In this document: in pieces, positions 17,644-25,878 of the stretch
Numbering within the stretch: the stretch's first letter is position 1
Layout: each line of letters starts with the position of its first letter
NCBI GenBank assembly: GCA_963698395.1
Contig: CAVOQQ010000008.1
Location: forward strand, 868,001 to 932,000
Length of the DNA: 64,000 nt
Reading direction: 5' to 3'
DNA from: JBBQUN01 sp963698395
GTDB lineage: Bacteria; Actinomycetota; Acidimicrobiia; Acidimicrobiales; SZUA-35
Notes under the pieces: model-generated
The model's input: the letters and a program-made list of their open reading frames with translations, nothing else
Database searches by the model: none
Told to the model about the DNA's origin: nothing
Position numbers and translations under genes: made by a program

Positions 17644-18417
17644 TCAGCCGAGGAGGAGTCGTTCGAGGCGGTGGCGAACCAGTACGACACCGATGGCGAG
17701 CAGGGCGACGAGATACGCCACGTGGCCGAGATCGACGATCCCGATGTGACCGAGCATGAGTGATCGGCACAGCGTGACGCCGTGGTACAGCGGCGAAAGG
17801 CGGACCAGCGGGTGCGCCCAAGCGGGATACACGTCGAGCGCATAGAAGGTCGTCGAGGCGAGGAACAGTGGCTGGAGCACGAGCTGGATGTAGTCGAAGT
17901 CGTGCCAGCTCCGCATGAAGGTGGTCAGCGCCGTGCCGACGGCGGCGAAGGAGACGCCGATGAGCAGCGAGACCGGGATGACCGCCAGTGCCCACCAGCT
18001 CTCGACGAGCCCGAACGCAACGGTGATGCCGAGAAAGGCCACGGCGTACACGGCGGCCCGCACCATCGACCAGCCGATCTCACCGACGACGATGTCGCCG
18101 AGACGAAGGGGCGTCGCCAGCATCGAATCGAAGGTCTTGGCGTACTTGAGCTTGTAGTAGAAGTTGAAGGTGGCATCGAAGACGGCGCCATTCATCGCCG
18201 ACGAAGCGACGAGCCCCGGCGCAACGAAGCTGGCGTACTCGACGCTGCGACCGGCGTACTCGACGTCGCCGATCAGCGCACCCAAGCCGAAGCCCAGTCC
18301 CAACAGATAGAACACCGGGTCGAAGAACCCGGCGGCGATGATGATCCACATCCGGCGATAGCTGAGAACATTGCGCTCGACGACCGACCGGGCAGGATGG
18401 AACAGCAGTGAGGTCAT
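17644..18417 (-). CDS. ABC-2 type transporter permease
   Basis: 257 residues with six hydrophobic segments in ABC-2 arrangement, beginning with an amphipathic RSVVERNVLSYRRMW cytosolic helix typical of NodJ/DrrB-like permeases. The motif YASFVAPGLVASSAM before helix 3 is characteristic. The start ATG overlaps the stop of the paralogous permease (ATGA). Together with it and the ATPase it forms an export pump for a lipid, drug or polysaccharide; substrate not predictable. Confidence 0.85.
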   Translation of the reverse strand: MTSLLFHPARSVVERNVLSYRRMWIIIAAGFFDPVFYLLGLGFGLGALIGDVEYAGRSVEYASFVAPGLVASSAMNGAVFDATFNFYYKLKYAKTFDSMLATPLRLGDIVVGEIGWSMVRAAVYAVAFLGITVAFGLVESWWALAVIPVSLLIGVSFAAVGTALTTFMRSWHDFDYIQLVLQPLFLASTTFYALDVYPAWAHPLVRLSPLYHGVTLCRSLMLGHIGIVDLGHVAYLVALLAIGVVLVRHRLERLLLG

Positions 18418-19205
18418 CAGGCCGCCAGCCGTCGGGTGAAGCTCCGCACGGAGAGGGCGGCGCCGATGAACGCCCAGGCGAAGAGATAGGCCACATGCCC
18501 GAGCGCCGGACCGACGGTGACGGTGCCATTGATCAAGCCACGCGTCATCTCGACCCCGTGCCAGACGGGAAAGGCCCGAGAGACCCAGGCAACGGCCGTG
18601 GGGAGTTGCTCGAGCGGGAAGAAGGCGCCGGAGAACAGGAAGAGCGGGGTCAGCCCCAACCGGTTGATCGGGCCGAAGGTGTCGTCGGAGTCCTGTGATG
18701 CCGACCATGCCGACAGCGGCCCGGCGACCGCCATGGCGAGCAGGAAGGCGACCGGGGGAGCAGCGAGGGCCCACCAGGAATCGACGACACCGAAGACGGC
18801 GAGCACGCCGAGGTACACCGTTGCGCTCACGAGGATGCGGAACCCGATCCAGAGGATGTGGCCGATCACGAGTTCGGTCGTGGTCAGCGGCGTGGCCAAC
18901 GCAGCCGCGTAGTCGCCCTGCCACTTGATCGCGCCGAGCGTCGGCCAGAGCGAGAGCCCGCCGGCCTGGAGCGTGGCGACCCCGGCGAGCACACCCGGAC
19001 CGATGAACGATGCATAGTCGGCCGTGCCGAGCGCCGAGGTGTCGTCGATCTGCGTACCGAGTCCGAAGCCGACCGCCAAGAGGAAGAACACCGGGAAGAG
19101 CACGCTCGTGATCAGCGTGCTCGACCAGGTCGCGCGGTATCGCACGAACTGGTGCTCGAGGAAGTGGCGAATGCTTCCCCGGTGCGGTTGGACGATGGCC
19201 GTCAT
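18417..19205 (-). CDS. ABC-2 type transporter permease (paralogue)
   Basis: 262 residues, six hydrophobic segments, with FLEHQFVRYRATWSSTLITSVLFPVFFLL at the N-terminal region and YASFIGPGVLAGVATLQ before the third helix, parallel to the neighbouring permease. The pair is a tandem duplication that gives a heterodimeric channel. The start overlaps the ATPase stop by 4 bases. Both sequences have an LSP(L/V)YHGV or FPVWHGVEM segment near the last external loop, as in DrrB-type exporters. Confidence 0.85.
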   Translation of the reverse strand: MTAIVQPHRGSIRHFLEHQFVRYRATWSSTLITSVLFPVFFLLAVGFGLGTQIDDTSALGTADYASFIGPGVLAGVATLQAGGLSLWPTLGAIKWQGDYAAALATPLTTTELVIGHILWIGFRILVSATVYLGVLAVFGVVDSWWALAAPPVAFLLAMAVAGPLSAWSASQDSDDTFGPINRLGLTPLFLFSGAFFPLEQLPTAVAWVSRAFPVWHGVEMTRGLINGTVTVGPALGHVAYLFAWAFIGAALSVRSFTRRLAA

Positions 19206-20173
19206 TCGTTGAGGCTCCGACCGGTGACGGCGAGGAACACGTCTTCGAGTGTCGAGCGCCGAATCAGGCTGCCAGAGGGTCGGACCCCTCGGTCGACGAA
19301 GTGTTCCAGCGCCGCTTGACCCTCGTCGGCGTAGACGAGCACGCGATCGGGCAGGACCTCGATTCGGAAGCCATGTGAGTCGAGATCCGGTGGCCGTTGT
19401 CGTGCGCCATCGTCGTTCGTTGGAAACCGCAGCTCCAGGACTTCCCGGGTGACGTGGCGGGCGATGAGTTCGGTCGGCGATCCCTCACCGACGATTCGAC
19501 CTCGATCCATGATCACCAGACGATCGGCGAGCTGCTCGGCCTCATCCATGTAGTGCGTGGTGAGGAGTAGCGTCACCCCCTGCTCTTTCAGCCGATACAG
19601 CCGCTCCCAGAGGAGGTGACGAGCCTGGGGATCGAGCCCCGTGGTCGGCTCGTCGAGGAGGACGATCTCGGGTTCGTTGACCAGTGCCCGGGCGATGGTC
19701 AGCCGACGCTTCATGCCACCGGAGAGCGGATCGACCTTGTCGTCGCGACGCTCGGTGAGCTGAGCGAAGTCGAGGAGTTCGGTGGCCTTCGATCGAGCAT
19801 GACTCCAGCTGAGCCCGAAGTAGCGGGCGTAGATCACGAGGTTCTCGACCACCGTCAGCTCGGCGTCGAGCAGGTCTTCCTGGGGCACGACGCCCATGCG
19901 CCGTCGAATCGTCGGGCCATCGCGAGCCGGGTCGAGGCCGAGGACTCGTAGCGTGCCCGACGTGACGGGGCTGACGGTGCCGACCATCTTCATGGTCGAG
20001 CTCTTGCCCGCTCCGTTGGGACCGAGCAGGGAGAACGTCTCGCCCGGTTCGATCCGGAAATCGATCCCGTCGACGGCAACGAACGGCGCCGACCCTTTCG
20101 AAGTTCGGAAGTGTTTGGTCAGTTGTTCGGCCACGACGGGGACCGGCCCGCGTTGCGGGGCGGCCGTGGTCAC
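19202..20173 (-). CDS. ABC transporter ATP-binding protein (exporter)
   Basis: 323 residues. Walker A GPNGAGKSS at 51-59, the signature LSGGMKRRL, Walker B IVLLDEPTTGLDP and the H-loop LLTTHYMDEAEQLADR are all intact. A C-terminal about 90-residue extension (LELRFPTNDD..., DRVLVYADEGQAALEHF) is that of the DrrA/NodI group. Start is GTG, overlapping the upstream stop as GTGA. It energises the two permeases that follow. Confidence 0.92.
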   Translation of the reverse strand: MTTAAPQRGPVPVVAEQLTKHFRTSKGSAPFVAVDGIDFRIEPGETFSLLGPNGAGKSSTMKMVGTVSPVTSGTLRVLGLDPARDGPTIRRRMGVVPQEDLLDAELTVVENLVIYARYFGLSWSHARSKATELLDFAQLTERRDDKVDPLSGGMKRRLTIARALVNEPEIVLLDEPTTGLDPQARHLLWERLYRLKEQGVTLLLTTHYMDEAEQLADRLVIMDRGRIVGEGSPTELIARHVTREVLELRFPTNDDGARQRPPDLDSHGFRIEVLPDRVLVYADEGQAALEHFVDRGVRPSGSLIRRSTLEDVFLAVTGRSLNE

Positions 20174-20829
20174 GGCTGGCCGGTGCGCAGTCGTTCGGCG
20201 TATTCGGCGCCATCGATCGTGCCGCCGTCGGCGGCGGCACGACCCTGGTCACGTGGGGGCAAGGCGTCTTGGAGCGCGTCGATGCGCTTCCACGCCGGGA
20301 GGGGCTGCGAGCCATCGGCATCGGGAACGTAAGGGGAACTCTCGAGCCGAGTGTGTTTGTGGATGTACCGACCACAGTTCACGAACGCAGCGTCGACGGT
20401 GGCCACCACCACGAGGTCGGCCCCCGGGAACTCGTCGACGATCGGATCGTCCTTCGCTGCGACGTGAGCGGTGGCCTGCACCCGCAGTCGATGCGGGGTC
20501 TCGAAGTCGATGAAGAGCATGCCGATCTTGGCCGTCGCCACGATGTTGCCCATCGACAAGAACATGCCGTTGCCGTCGTAGCTCGGGAACGCGATGGTCT
20601 TCGAGTCGACGACCCGCACGAAGCCGGGGGCGCCACCCTTGTAGGACACCGTCGGCTCGCCCTCGGGTGTGACGGTGCTCAAGAAGAAAAAGTCGCGTGA
20701 CTCGATGAACGCGGCCGGAACATCGGCCACCTCGTCCTTGAGCATGACGGCGGCAAGGGTGTCGGCCAGGGGCCTGGTCTCGAAGTCGTCCTGGAGTTGG
20801 CGCTGATCGGCGGTGTAGAAATCGCTCAT
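20170..20829 (-). CDS. Pyridoxamine 5'-phosphate oxidase-family FMN-binding protein
   Basis: 219 residues. A split-barrel fold is suggested by FFFLSTVTPEGEPTVSYKGGAPGFVRV and TIAFPSYDGNGMFLSMGNI, typical of flavin-binding proteins annotated as PNPOx family. The core ends near 150; the remaining 70 residues are polar. It is the first gene of the exporter operon, with its stop overlapping the ATPase start. It may be an FMN or F420-dependent reductase; the link to export is not understood. Confidence 0.75.
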   Translation of the reverse strand: MSDFYTADQRQLQDDFETRPLADTLAAVMLKDEVADVPAAFIESRDFFFLSTVTPEGEPTVSYKGGAPGFVRVVDSKTIAFPSYDGNGMFLSMGNIVATAKIGMLFIDFETPHRLRVQATAHVAAKDDPIVDEFPGADLVVVATVDAAFVNCGRYIHKHTRLESSPYVPDADGSQPLPAWKRIDALQDALPPRDQGRAAADGGTIDGAEYAERLRTGQP

Positions 20830-20904
20830 TGCCGCCTGACGCTAGCCGCTCGCTTCGCCCTCTTGTGGAGTCGTTCGCCGGCGCTCACGACACCCCACGC
20901 TGCG

Positions 20905-21381
20905 TCAGGCGCGGGAGCCCTGTGCGTCGAAGCCGATCTGGCCGGTCTCGGGGACCACGACGCACTGGATCTCGTGATCGCCCTCGGCCCATCCGAGTTC
21001 GGTGGGACTGAAGAACGACACGTACAGCGACGACTCCTCGTACGGGATGCCGACGAATGACTCGAACCGATCGATGCACTCGGCGTAGGCGGGCTCGTCC
21101 ATGGCTGCTCCGGGGAACGCAGTGAAGCCGGTGAGCGTGAAGGTGTCGTACGCCTGTGCGTCGTGGGGCTCGGTGCAGGGAACACCCTCGACCGATTCGA
21201 CCTCGTCGGCATCGGGCGAGACGATGCAGTCGCCGTACTTGATGGAGAACACGCCGACGCCGCCGGATTCCACGATTGCTCCGCTCTCGTCACGGACGGT
21301 TTCGTCACCCATCGCGGTGACGCCGCCGAAGATCGCCACGCCCCCGATCACTGCCGCTCCTGCCAACTGTCGTACTGCCAT
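20905..21381 (-). CDS. Secreted septum-formation-domain protein
   Basis: 158 residues. An N-terminal hydrophobic segment (VRQLAGAAVIGGVAIFGGVTAMG) serves as signal or anchor. The rest follows the septum formation family pattern: YGDCIV, then VPCTEPHDAQAYDTFTL and a second YAECIDRFESFVG cysteine, and EIQCVVVPE. Four cysteines could form two disulfides outside the cell. The family is found in Actinobacteria, often as lipoproteins or membrane-anchored proteins; direct function is poorly known. Stands alone between two operons. Confidence 0.7.
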   Translation of the reverse strand: MAVRQLAGAAVIGGVAIFGGVTAMGDETVRDESGAIVESGGVGVFSIKYGDCIVSPDADEVESVEGVPCTEPHDAQAYDTFTLTGFTAFPGAAMDEPAYAECIDRFESFVGIPYEESSLYVSFFSPTELGWAEGDHEIQCVVVPETGQIGFDAQGSRA

Positions 21382-21496
21382 GATGCTCCTTGGTCTCGGC
21401 GTTCCTCATTGCCGATCATCGGCGTCGCCGGGTGGCCGAGCGCCGCTGGTTGCTTCGGAGCGTTGTGACCTGACCTTGAGAACGAGTCGGGAACGG

Positions 21497-22294
21497 TCAG
21501 GCGAACTCCCCATGCCGACCGGCACCGGCCGCGAACCGAGCAGCACCATCGGCGGTCTCACCGGTGCCGATGGTGGCCAGGCCCAACGCCGTCTCGTTGG
21601 CCAAGGCGTCGTCGAGGGCCAGACCCCACTGGTCGTAGCTGGATCGACGATCCGATCGCAGGCAGTGCTGCGGGAACCCGGCGAGCTGTCGAGCGAGCTG
21701 GACGGCCTCCTCGAGCGCTCGACCGGGCTCGGTCAGCCGGTTGGCCAGACCCATGGCCCGGGCCTCCTCGCCACTCACACCCCGTCCGGTGAGGATCAGG
21801 TCGAGCGCGTGCGAGTGACCGAGCAGTCGGGACAATCGGACCGTGCCGCCATCGACCAACGGCACCCCCCAGCGCCGGCAGTACACGCCGAACACGGCAT
21901 CGGCCGCGGCGACACGAAGATCACACCACGCAGCGAGTTCGAGGCCCCCGGCAACAGCGTGTCCTTCGACCGCAGCGATCACGGGCTTCGACAGCAGCAT
22001 CCGGGTGGGCCCCATCGGCCCGTCGACGCCGATGTCAGGGTGCACCCGATTGCCACCGCCGGCGGCGAACGATTTCAGGTCGGCACCGGCACAGAAGGTG
22101 CCGCCTGCGCCGGTCAAGACGGCAACGGCGAGGTCGTCGTCGGCGTCGAAGGAACGAAAGGCTTCGGCGAGTTGGACGGCGGTGTCTCGGTCGACGGCGT
22201 TGCGCCGTTCCGGACGGTCGATCGTGACGACGAGGACGGCGCCCGTCGCTTCGGCAGCGGTGTCGGGCGGTTCGATGACAGCGGTGGTGATCAT
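21497..22294 (-). CDS. Enoyl-CoA hydratase/isomerase family protein
   Basis: 265 residues. Crotonase features: RPERRNAVD near the N-terminus, oxyanion-hole segments GTFCAGADLKSFA and GHAVAGGLELAAWCDLR, and the DGGTVRLSRLLGHSHALDLILTG helix with an Asp in place of one of the two catalytic Glu of classical hydratases. That change suggests an activity other than simple hydration. Start ATG at 22294, 23 bases after modC, so it may be the last gene of the modBC transcript. Confidence 0.85.
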   Translation of the reverse strand: MITTAVIEPPDTAAEATGAVLVVTIDRPERRNAVDRDTAVQLAEAFRSFDADDDLAVAVLTGAGGTFCAGADLKSFAAGGGNRVHPDIGVDGPMGPTRMLLSKPVIAAVEGHAVAGGLELAAWCDLRVAAADAVFGVYCRRWGVPLVDGGTVRLSRLLGHSHALDLILTGRGVSGEEARAMGLANRLTEPGRALEEAVQLARQLAGFPQHCLRSDRRSSYDQWGLALDDALANETALGLATIGTGETADGAARFAAGAGRHGEFA

Positions 22295-22317
22295 GTCGAA
22301 CGTCTTAGCACCATCGC

Positions 22318-23415
22318 TCAGCGCGGACTGACCCCGATCTCGGTCGCCTTGACCGCAGCCCACACGCTCGATCCCACCGCAAGCCCGAGCTCCGCGACCG
22401 CTCCGGGTGTGATGTCGACCATGATCGGCAGTGGATCACCGAGCTGGACGCGAATGGCCTCGCCGAGCGGCTCGAGGCTCGCGACGACACTCGCCCACGT
22501 ATTGCGGGGGCTTCCGTGGGGTGCCTCGCGGTACAACGCGACCGCGTTGGGTCGGATCGCGAGCATGACCGGGCCCGTGGTCGACGCTGCCACCCGCAAC
22601 ACCGCACCGCTCCCGGTCGTGACCTGGGTGCCGTCGCTGGTCCCGTCGAGGAGGTTGATGCCGGTCAGGTCGGCGACGTAGGGGGTGGCCGGGTGTGCAC
22701 GGATCTCGTCGGGTGCTCCGGTCTGCACGACTCGGCCCTGTTCGATGATGCACACCCGGTCGGCCAACATGAAGGCGTCGACCGGGTCGTGGGTGATCAG
22801 GAGCCGGGGGCCCTCGAAGTCGTGCATCATGGCCCGCAGGGTTCGGCGCAGATCGGCGCGGGTGCTCACATCGAGTGCGCTGAGCGGCTCGTCGAGCAGC
22901 AAGAGGTCGGGTTCGGTGGCCAGTGCCCGGGCCAAGGCCACCCGTTGGGCCTGCCCGCCCGAAATGGCCGCTGGCCGCAGATCGGCCACCTCGGCGACGC
23001 CCAGCCGCTCGAGCCAGGTCAGGGCGCTGGCTCGAGCGTGCTGCTTGTTGATCCGGCCGTCGGCGACGCCGTGACGAAGCCCGAACGCCACGTTGTCGAT
23101 CACGTCGAGGTGCGGGAACAACGCGTAGTGCTGGAACACCACGCCGATGCGGCGTCGCTCCGCCGGAACGAATCGGTGGAGATGGCCGGGGCCTTCGGCT
23201 TGGTCGAGCGTGCGTCCGGCGAGTTCGATGAAGCCCCGGTCGAGTGGTCGCAGGCCGGCGAGGGTCGTGACGGTGGTCGACTTTCCTGCCCCGTTCGGTC
23301 CGAGAAGGGCGAGGGTGGTGCCGTCGGCGATCTCGAGTGGGAGGTCGAGGGTGAACTCGCCACGGTCGACGCCGATCGCGGCCCGAAGTCCGCCGTCGGT
23401 CGGTTTCGTGGTCAT
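22318..23415 (-). CDS. modC: Molybdate-type ABC transporter ATPase
   Basis: 365 residues. Walker A GPNGAGKST at 39-47, signature ISGGQAQRVALARAL and Walker B LLLLDEPLSALD are clear. After about residue 250 comes a C-terminal regulatory region (VLRVAASTTGPVMLAIRPNAVALY, ASVVASLEPLGEAIRVQLG) of the TOBE/MOP type that binds oxyanions in ModC. Start overlaps the modB stop as ATGA. It drives molybdate (or tungstate) uptake needed for molybdenum enzymes such as the hydroxylase at 1.3-5.3 kb. No modA is adjacent. Confidence 0.85.
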   Translation of the reverse strand: MTTKPTDGGLRAAIGVDRGEFTLDLPLEIADGTTLALLGPNGAGKSTTVTTLAGLRPLDRGFIELAGRTLDQAEGPGHLHRFVPAERRRIGVVFQHYALFPHLDVIDNVAFGLRHGVADGRINKQHARASALTWLERLGVAEVADLRPAAISGGQAQRVALARALATEPDLLLLDEPLSALDVSTRADLRRTLRAMMHDFEGPRLLITHDPVDAFMLADRVCIIEQGRVVQTGAPDEIRAHPATPYVADLTGINLLDGTSDGTQVTTGSGAVLRVAASTTGPVMLAIRPNAVALYREAPHGSPRNTWASVVASLEPLGEAIRVQLGDPLPIMVDITPGAVAELGLAVGSSVWAAVKATEIGVSPR

Positions 23416-24242
23416 GCGCGCTGCCACCACCGATCTTTCAGCACGAGAAGCACCGTGAGTGAGATCGCGACCAGCACCAGACTGGTGGCGACGGCTGCGT
23501 CGATGTCGGACTGGAGCGCCAGGTACACCGCGAGCGGCAGGGTCTGGGTGCGCCCCTGGAGGTTGCCGGCGAAGGTGATCGTTGCGCCGAACTCCCCGAG
23601 TGCCCGCGCCCAGGCGAGGACGATACCGGCGGCCAGCGATGGTCCGATGAGCGGCAGGGTGACCCGAAGGAAGACGGTGAACCGACTCGCACCCAAGGTG
23701 GCGGCCGCCGCCTCGAACTGCGGATCGAGCGTACGGAATGCCGCTTCGAGCGTGATGACCAGGAACGGCATGGCCACGAAGGTGTTGGCGAGGATGACGC
23801 CCCAGATCGAGAACGGAAACAGGAAGCCGGTGGCGTCATAGAGAGGTTCGCCGATGAGTCCCCGGCGCCCCAGCGCAAACCACAGTGCCGCACCGCCGAC
23901 CACGGGGGGAAGCACCATGGGAAGGGTCACGACGGCTCGGAGCAGGCGTCGTCCGGGAAACTCGGTGCGGGCCAGCAGCCAGGCGAGCGGCAGGCCGAGC
24001 ACCAGCGACAGGGCAGCGGCACTCAGTGAGGTGATTGCCGAGATCCGCAGCGCCTCGGCGACGATGCCGCTCGTGAGCAGCGTCGGGAGCGATCGCCATG
24101 GCGTTCGCGAGATCAGTCCGACGAGCGGCACCACGAACAGCAGGGCCCCGACCGATCCCAGCAGGACCAGCACGAGCGGTGGACGTCCGACGCCACGTCT
24201 CTTCACGATGCCGCGGCTCTTCACGATGCTGCGTGTCTTCAC
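23412..24242 (-). CDS. modB: Molybdate-type ABC transporter permease, start inside a repeat
   Basis: 276 residues from GTG 24242. About six membrane segments; the ABC importer EAA loop is EAAATLGASRFTVFLRVTLPLIGPSLAAG. PMVLPPVVGG and GEFGATITFAGN are typical of ModB/CysT permeases. The N-terminus is made of an 18-base repeat, giving KTRSIV, KSRGIV, KRRGVG, and each repeat carries a GTG-AAG, so starts at 24242, 24224 and 24206 are all possible. The TetR stop is 18 bases upstream. The periplasmic binding protein gene modA is not beside it. Confidence 0.85.
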   Translation of the reverse strand: MKTRSIVKSRGIVKRRGVGRPPLVLVLLGSVGALLFVVPLVGLISRTPWRSLPTLLTSGIVAEALRISAITSLSAAALSLVLGLPLAWLLARTEFPGRRLLRAVVTLPMVLPPVVGGAALWFALGRRGLIGEPLYDATGFLFPFSIWGVILANTFVAMPFLVITLEAAFRTLDPQFEAAAATLGASRFTVFLRVTLPLIGPSLAAGIVLAWARALGEFGATITFAGNLQGRTQTLPLAVYLALQSDIDAAVATSLVLVAISLTVLLVLKDRWWQRA

Positions 24243-24254
24243 GCTGCCGCGTCG
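24201..24254. repeat. 3 x 18-bp tandem repeat over the modB start
   Basis: Three units of 18 bp (24201-24218, 24219-24236, 24237-24254), each beginning CTTCACG(A/C)TG on the plus strand. Read on the minus strand each unit ends in GTGAAG, so the modB start codon and its second codon are present three times in the same frame. The units differ at 3-5 positions. Confidence 0.85.
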
Positions 24255-24260
24255 ATGGCG

Positions 24261-24872
24261 TCAGCCTTCGGTGAAGTTGGCGGTGAAGACATCGATGTAG
24301 GTCTCGATCATGCGCTGGGTATCGGCCTCGTCGAGCATAAGCAGCAATCGAGCGGCCGCGCCCGACAGGTGCACCGCCAGCAGACAACGATCCGCGAGTT
24401 CCTGTGCGCGATCGGCCTCGACGAACGGCTCGAACATCTGCTGGAGCTGTTCGGCATTTCGCAGCGAGTCCTGGAAGCTGATGTCGACGAGCTGATCATC
24501 GGCCTGGATCGCAGCGACGGCGAGGCGAAAGCCGCAATCGGAGCGGAGCTGTTCGAGGTAGAGGCCGAGAATCGTGCGGACTCGGGCGAGGGATTCGGTC
24601 AGCGAGTCGCCCGGCACCAGGACACCAGACAAGGCCTCGGCACTCTCGTTGAATCGATGGGTGGCATAGGCGGCGAGCAGCGAGCGTGCGTCGGCGACGT
24701 AGTCGTAGATGCTGGCGGCCGGAATGCCGACCTCGCTGGCAACGGCGGTGATGGACAGCGCCTCGATGCCACCCTCGGCCAGGACCTTGCCGGTGGCATC
24801 GTAGATGGCGTCGAGGCGGGCGACGCTGCGCGCCTGTCGTGGCGCCGTTCTCAGATACGGGTTTGGCTGCAT
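24261..24872 (-). CDS. TetR-family transcriptional regulator
   Basis: 203 residues. TetR helix-turn-helix at about 17-62: ARLDAIYDATGKVLAEGG, then ALSITAVASEVGIPAASIYDYVADARSLL. The ligand domain is unique. Start chosen at ATG 24872 (MQPNPYLRTAPRQ), with 24905 as alternative. Lies directly upstream of modBC on the same strand with an 18-base gap, so it may respond to a metabolite rather than to molybdate. Confidence 0.83.
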   Translation of the reverse strand: MQPNPYLRTAPRQARSVARLDAIYDATGKVLAEGGIEALSITAVASEVGIPAASIYDYVADARSLLAAYATHRFNESAEALSGVLVPGDSLTESLARVRTILGLYLEQLRSDCGFRLAVAAIQADDQLVDISFQDSLRNAEQLQQMFEPFVEADRAQELADRCLLAVHLSGAAARLLLMLDEADTQRMIETYIDVFTANFTEG

Positions 24873-24932
24873 CGCCACCGGACGATAGCCACTCAGGGTC
24901 GCCAATGGTGCCGTATCATGGTGATCGGCGGC

Positions 24933-25709
24933 TCAGGGGCCGGTCGACGGCTCCGCGTCGCCGGCGAGATGACCCGCCCGGTGACCCCCGGTCCAGTCCT
25001 CCGACGCCGGGGCGGCGCTGGTGCCGCCGAGGATGTTGAGCTGCGGGACTTCGCGCATCGACCGCTTCATCTCGGCGAATCCGGGGAAGGCGGCAAGCGT
25101 GGTCACGGCGTTCCAGAGCGGGACGGCGTCGGCATCGGATGGCACTCTCGAGATCACCGGACCGAAGAACGACAGGCCATCGGGAGGTTGGAACGTGATG
25201 ATCGGTGTGCCGACGTCGCGTCCGGTCCGGCTCAACGCCAACTCGGTCTCGTCGTCGAGCAACTGATCCCACGAGGTGTCGTCGAGGGCGTCGGCGTAGC
25301 CGGGTGCGAGATCGGCTGCCTTCAGCACCTCGGTTGCGTGCTCGTGGGTACTCAGGTGGCTCCGCATGCCCGAACCCTGGGGCTTGTCCCAGTAGCTCTC
25401 GCCGTAGGCAGTGACGAGACGACCGAGCGGTTCGCGCCCCAGCTCATCGCGAACGGCTGCCGCCACGCGCAGCATGCGCAGTCCGGCGGTGTGACCGTGC
25501 TCGTACTCGGGCGGGAACTCGGTGGCGTAATCCTTGTGCTTGTTGAGAAGGCGCAGCGAGATGAAGCGCCAATCGACCGAATAGTCCTGTTGTGACGCCA
25601 CCTTCTCGACCCATCGCGAGGTGATCCAGGCGAACGGACAAACCGGGTCCCAGAAGAACTCGATGTCGAACGACGGATCAGAAGGCGGGGCGGCGGTCGG
25701 TGTGGTCAT
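24933..25709 (-). CDS. DsbA-family protein, mycothiol-nitroreductase-like, single active-site Cys
   Basis: 258 residues. The opening FFWDPVCPFAWITSRWV with Cys24 matches the start of the actinobacterial mycothiol-dependent nitroreductase (Rv2466c-like) branch of DsbA proteins, where the motif is CPWC. Here it is C-P-F-A, so the resolving cysteine is replaced by alanine at 27. The cis-Pro region VGTPIITFQPPDG is present near residue 185. Such a protein could work by a one-cysteine mechanism with mycothiol. Start ATG at 25709. Confidence 0.75.
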   Translation of the reverse strand: MTTPTAAPPSDPSFDIEFFWDPVCPFAWITSRWVEKVASQQDYSVDWRFISLRLLNKHKDYATEFPPEYEHGHTAGLRMLRVAAAVRDELGREPLGRLVTAYGESYWDKPQGSGMRSHLSTHEHATEVLKAADLAPGYADALDDTSWDQLLDDETELALSRTGRDVGTPIITFQPPDGLSFFGPVISRVPSDADAVPLWNAVTTLAAFPGFAEMKRSMREVPQLNILGGTSAAPASEDWTGGHRAGHLAGDAEPSTGP

Positions 25710-25762
25710 GGGGACTCCATCCAAGAGAAACCACGACGCTAGTGGACCAGGTGCTCCGGCGC

Positions 25763-25816
25763 GGCATGGTCCGAGTGAGCGGCATGGTCCGAGTGAGGAG
25801 CATGGTCCGAGTGAGG
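25763..25816. repeat. 3 x 18-bp intergenic tandem repeat
   Basis: Three units at 25763-25780, 25781-25798 and 25799-25816, consensus GGCATGGTCCGAGTGAGG with one or two differences. It fills part of the gap between the divergent DsbA-like and flippase-like genes, 63 bases before the flippase GTG. The frame through it is open in phase with the flippase, so an extended N-terminus with MVRV repeats cannot be ruled out. Confidence 0.8.
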
Positions 25817-25878
25817 AGCGCACGCGCCTACAGTTTCGCTGTGGATCGTTCCTCGACCCTTCGTGCGCGTGGCCGCCC

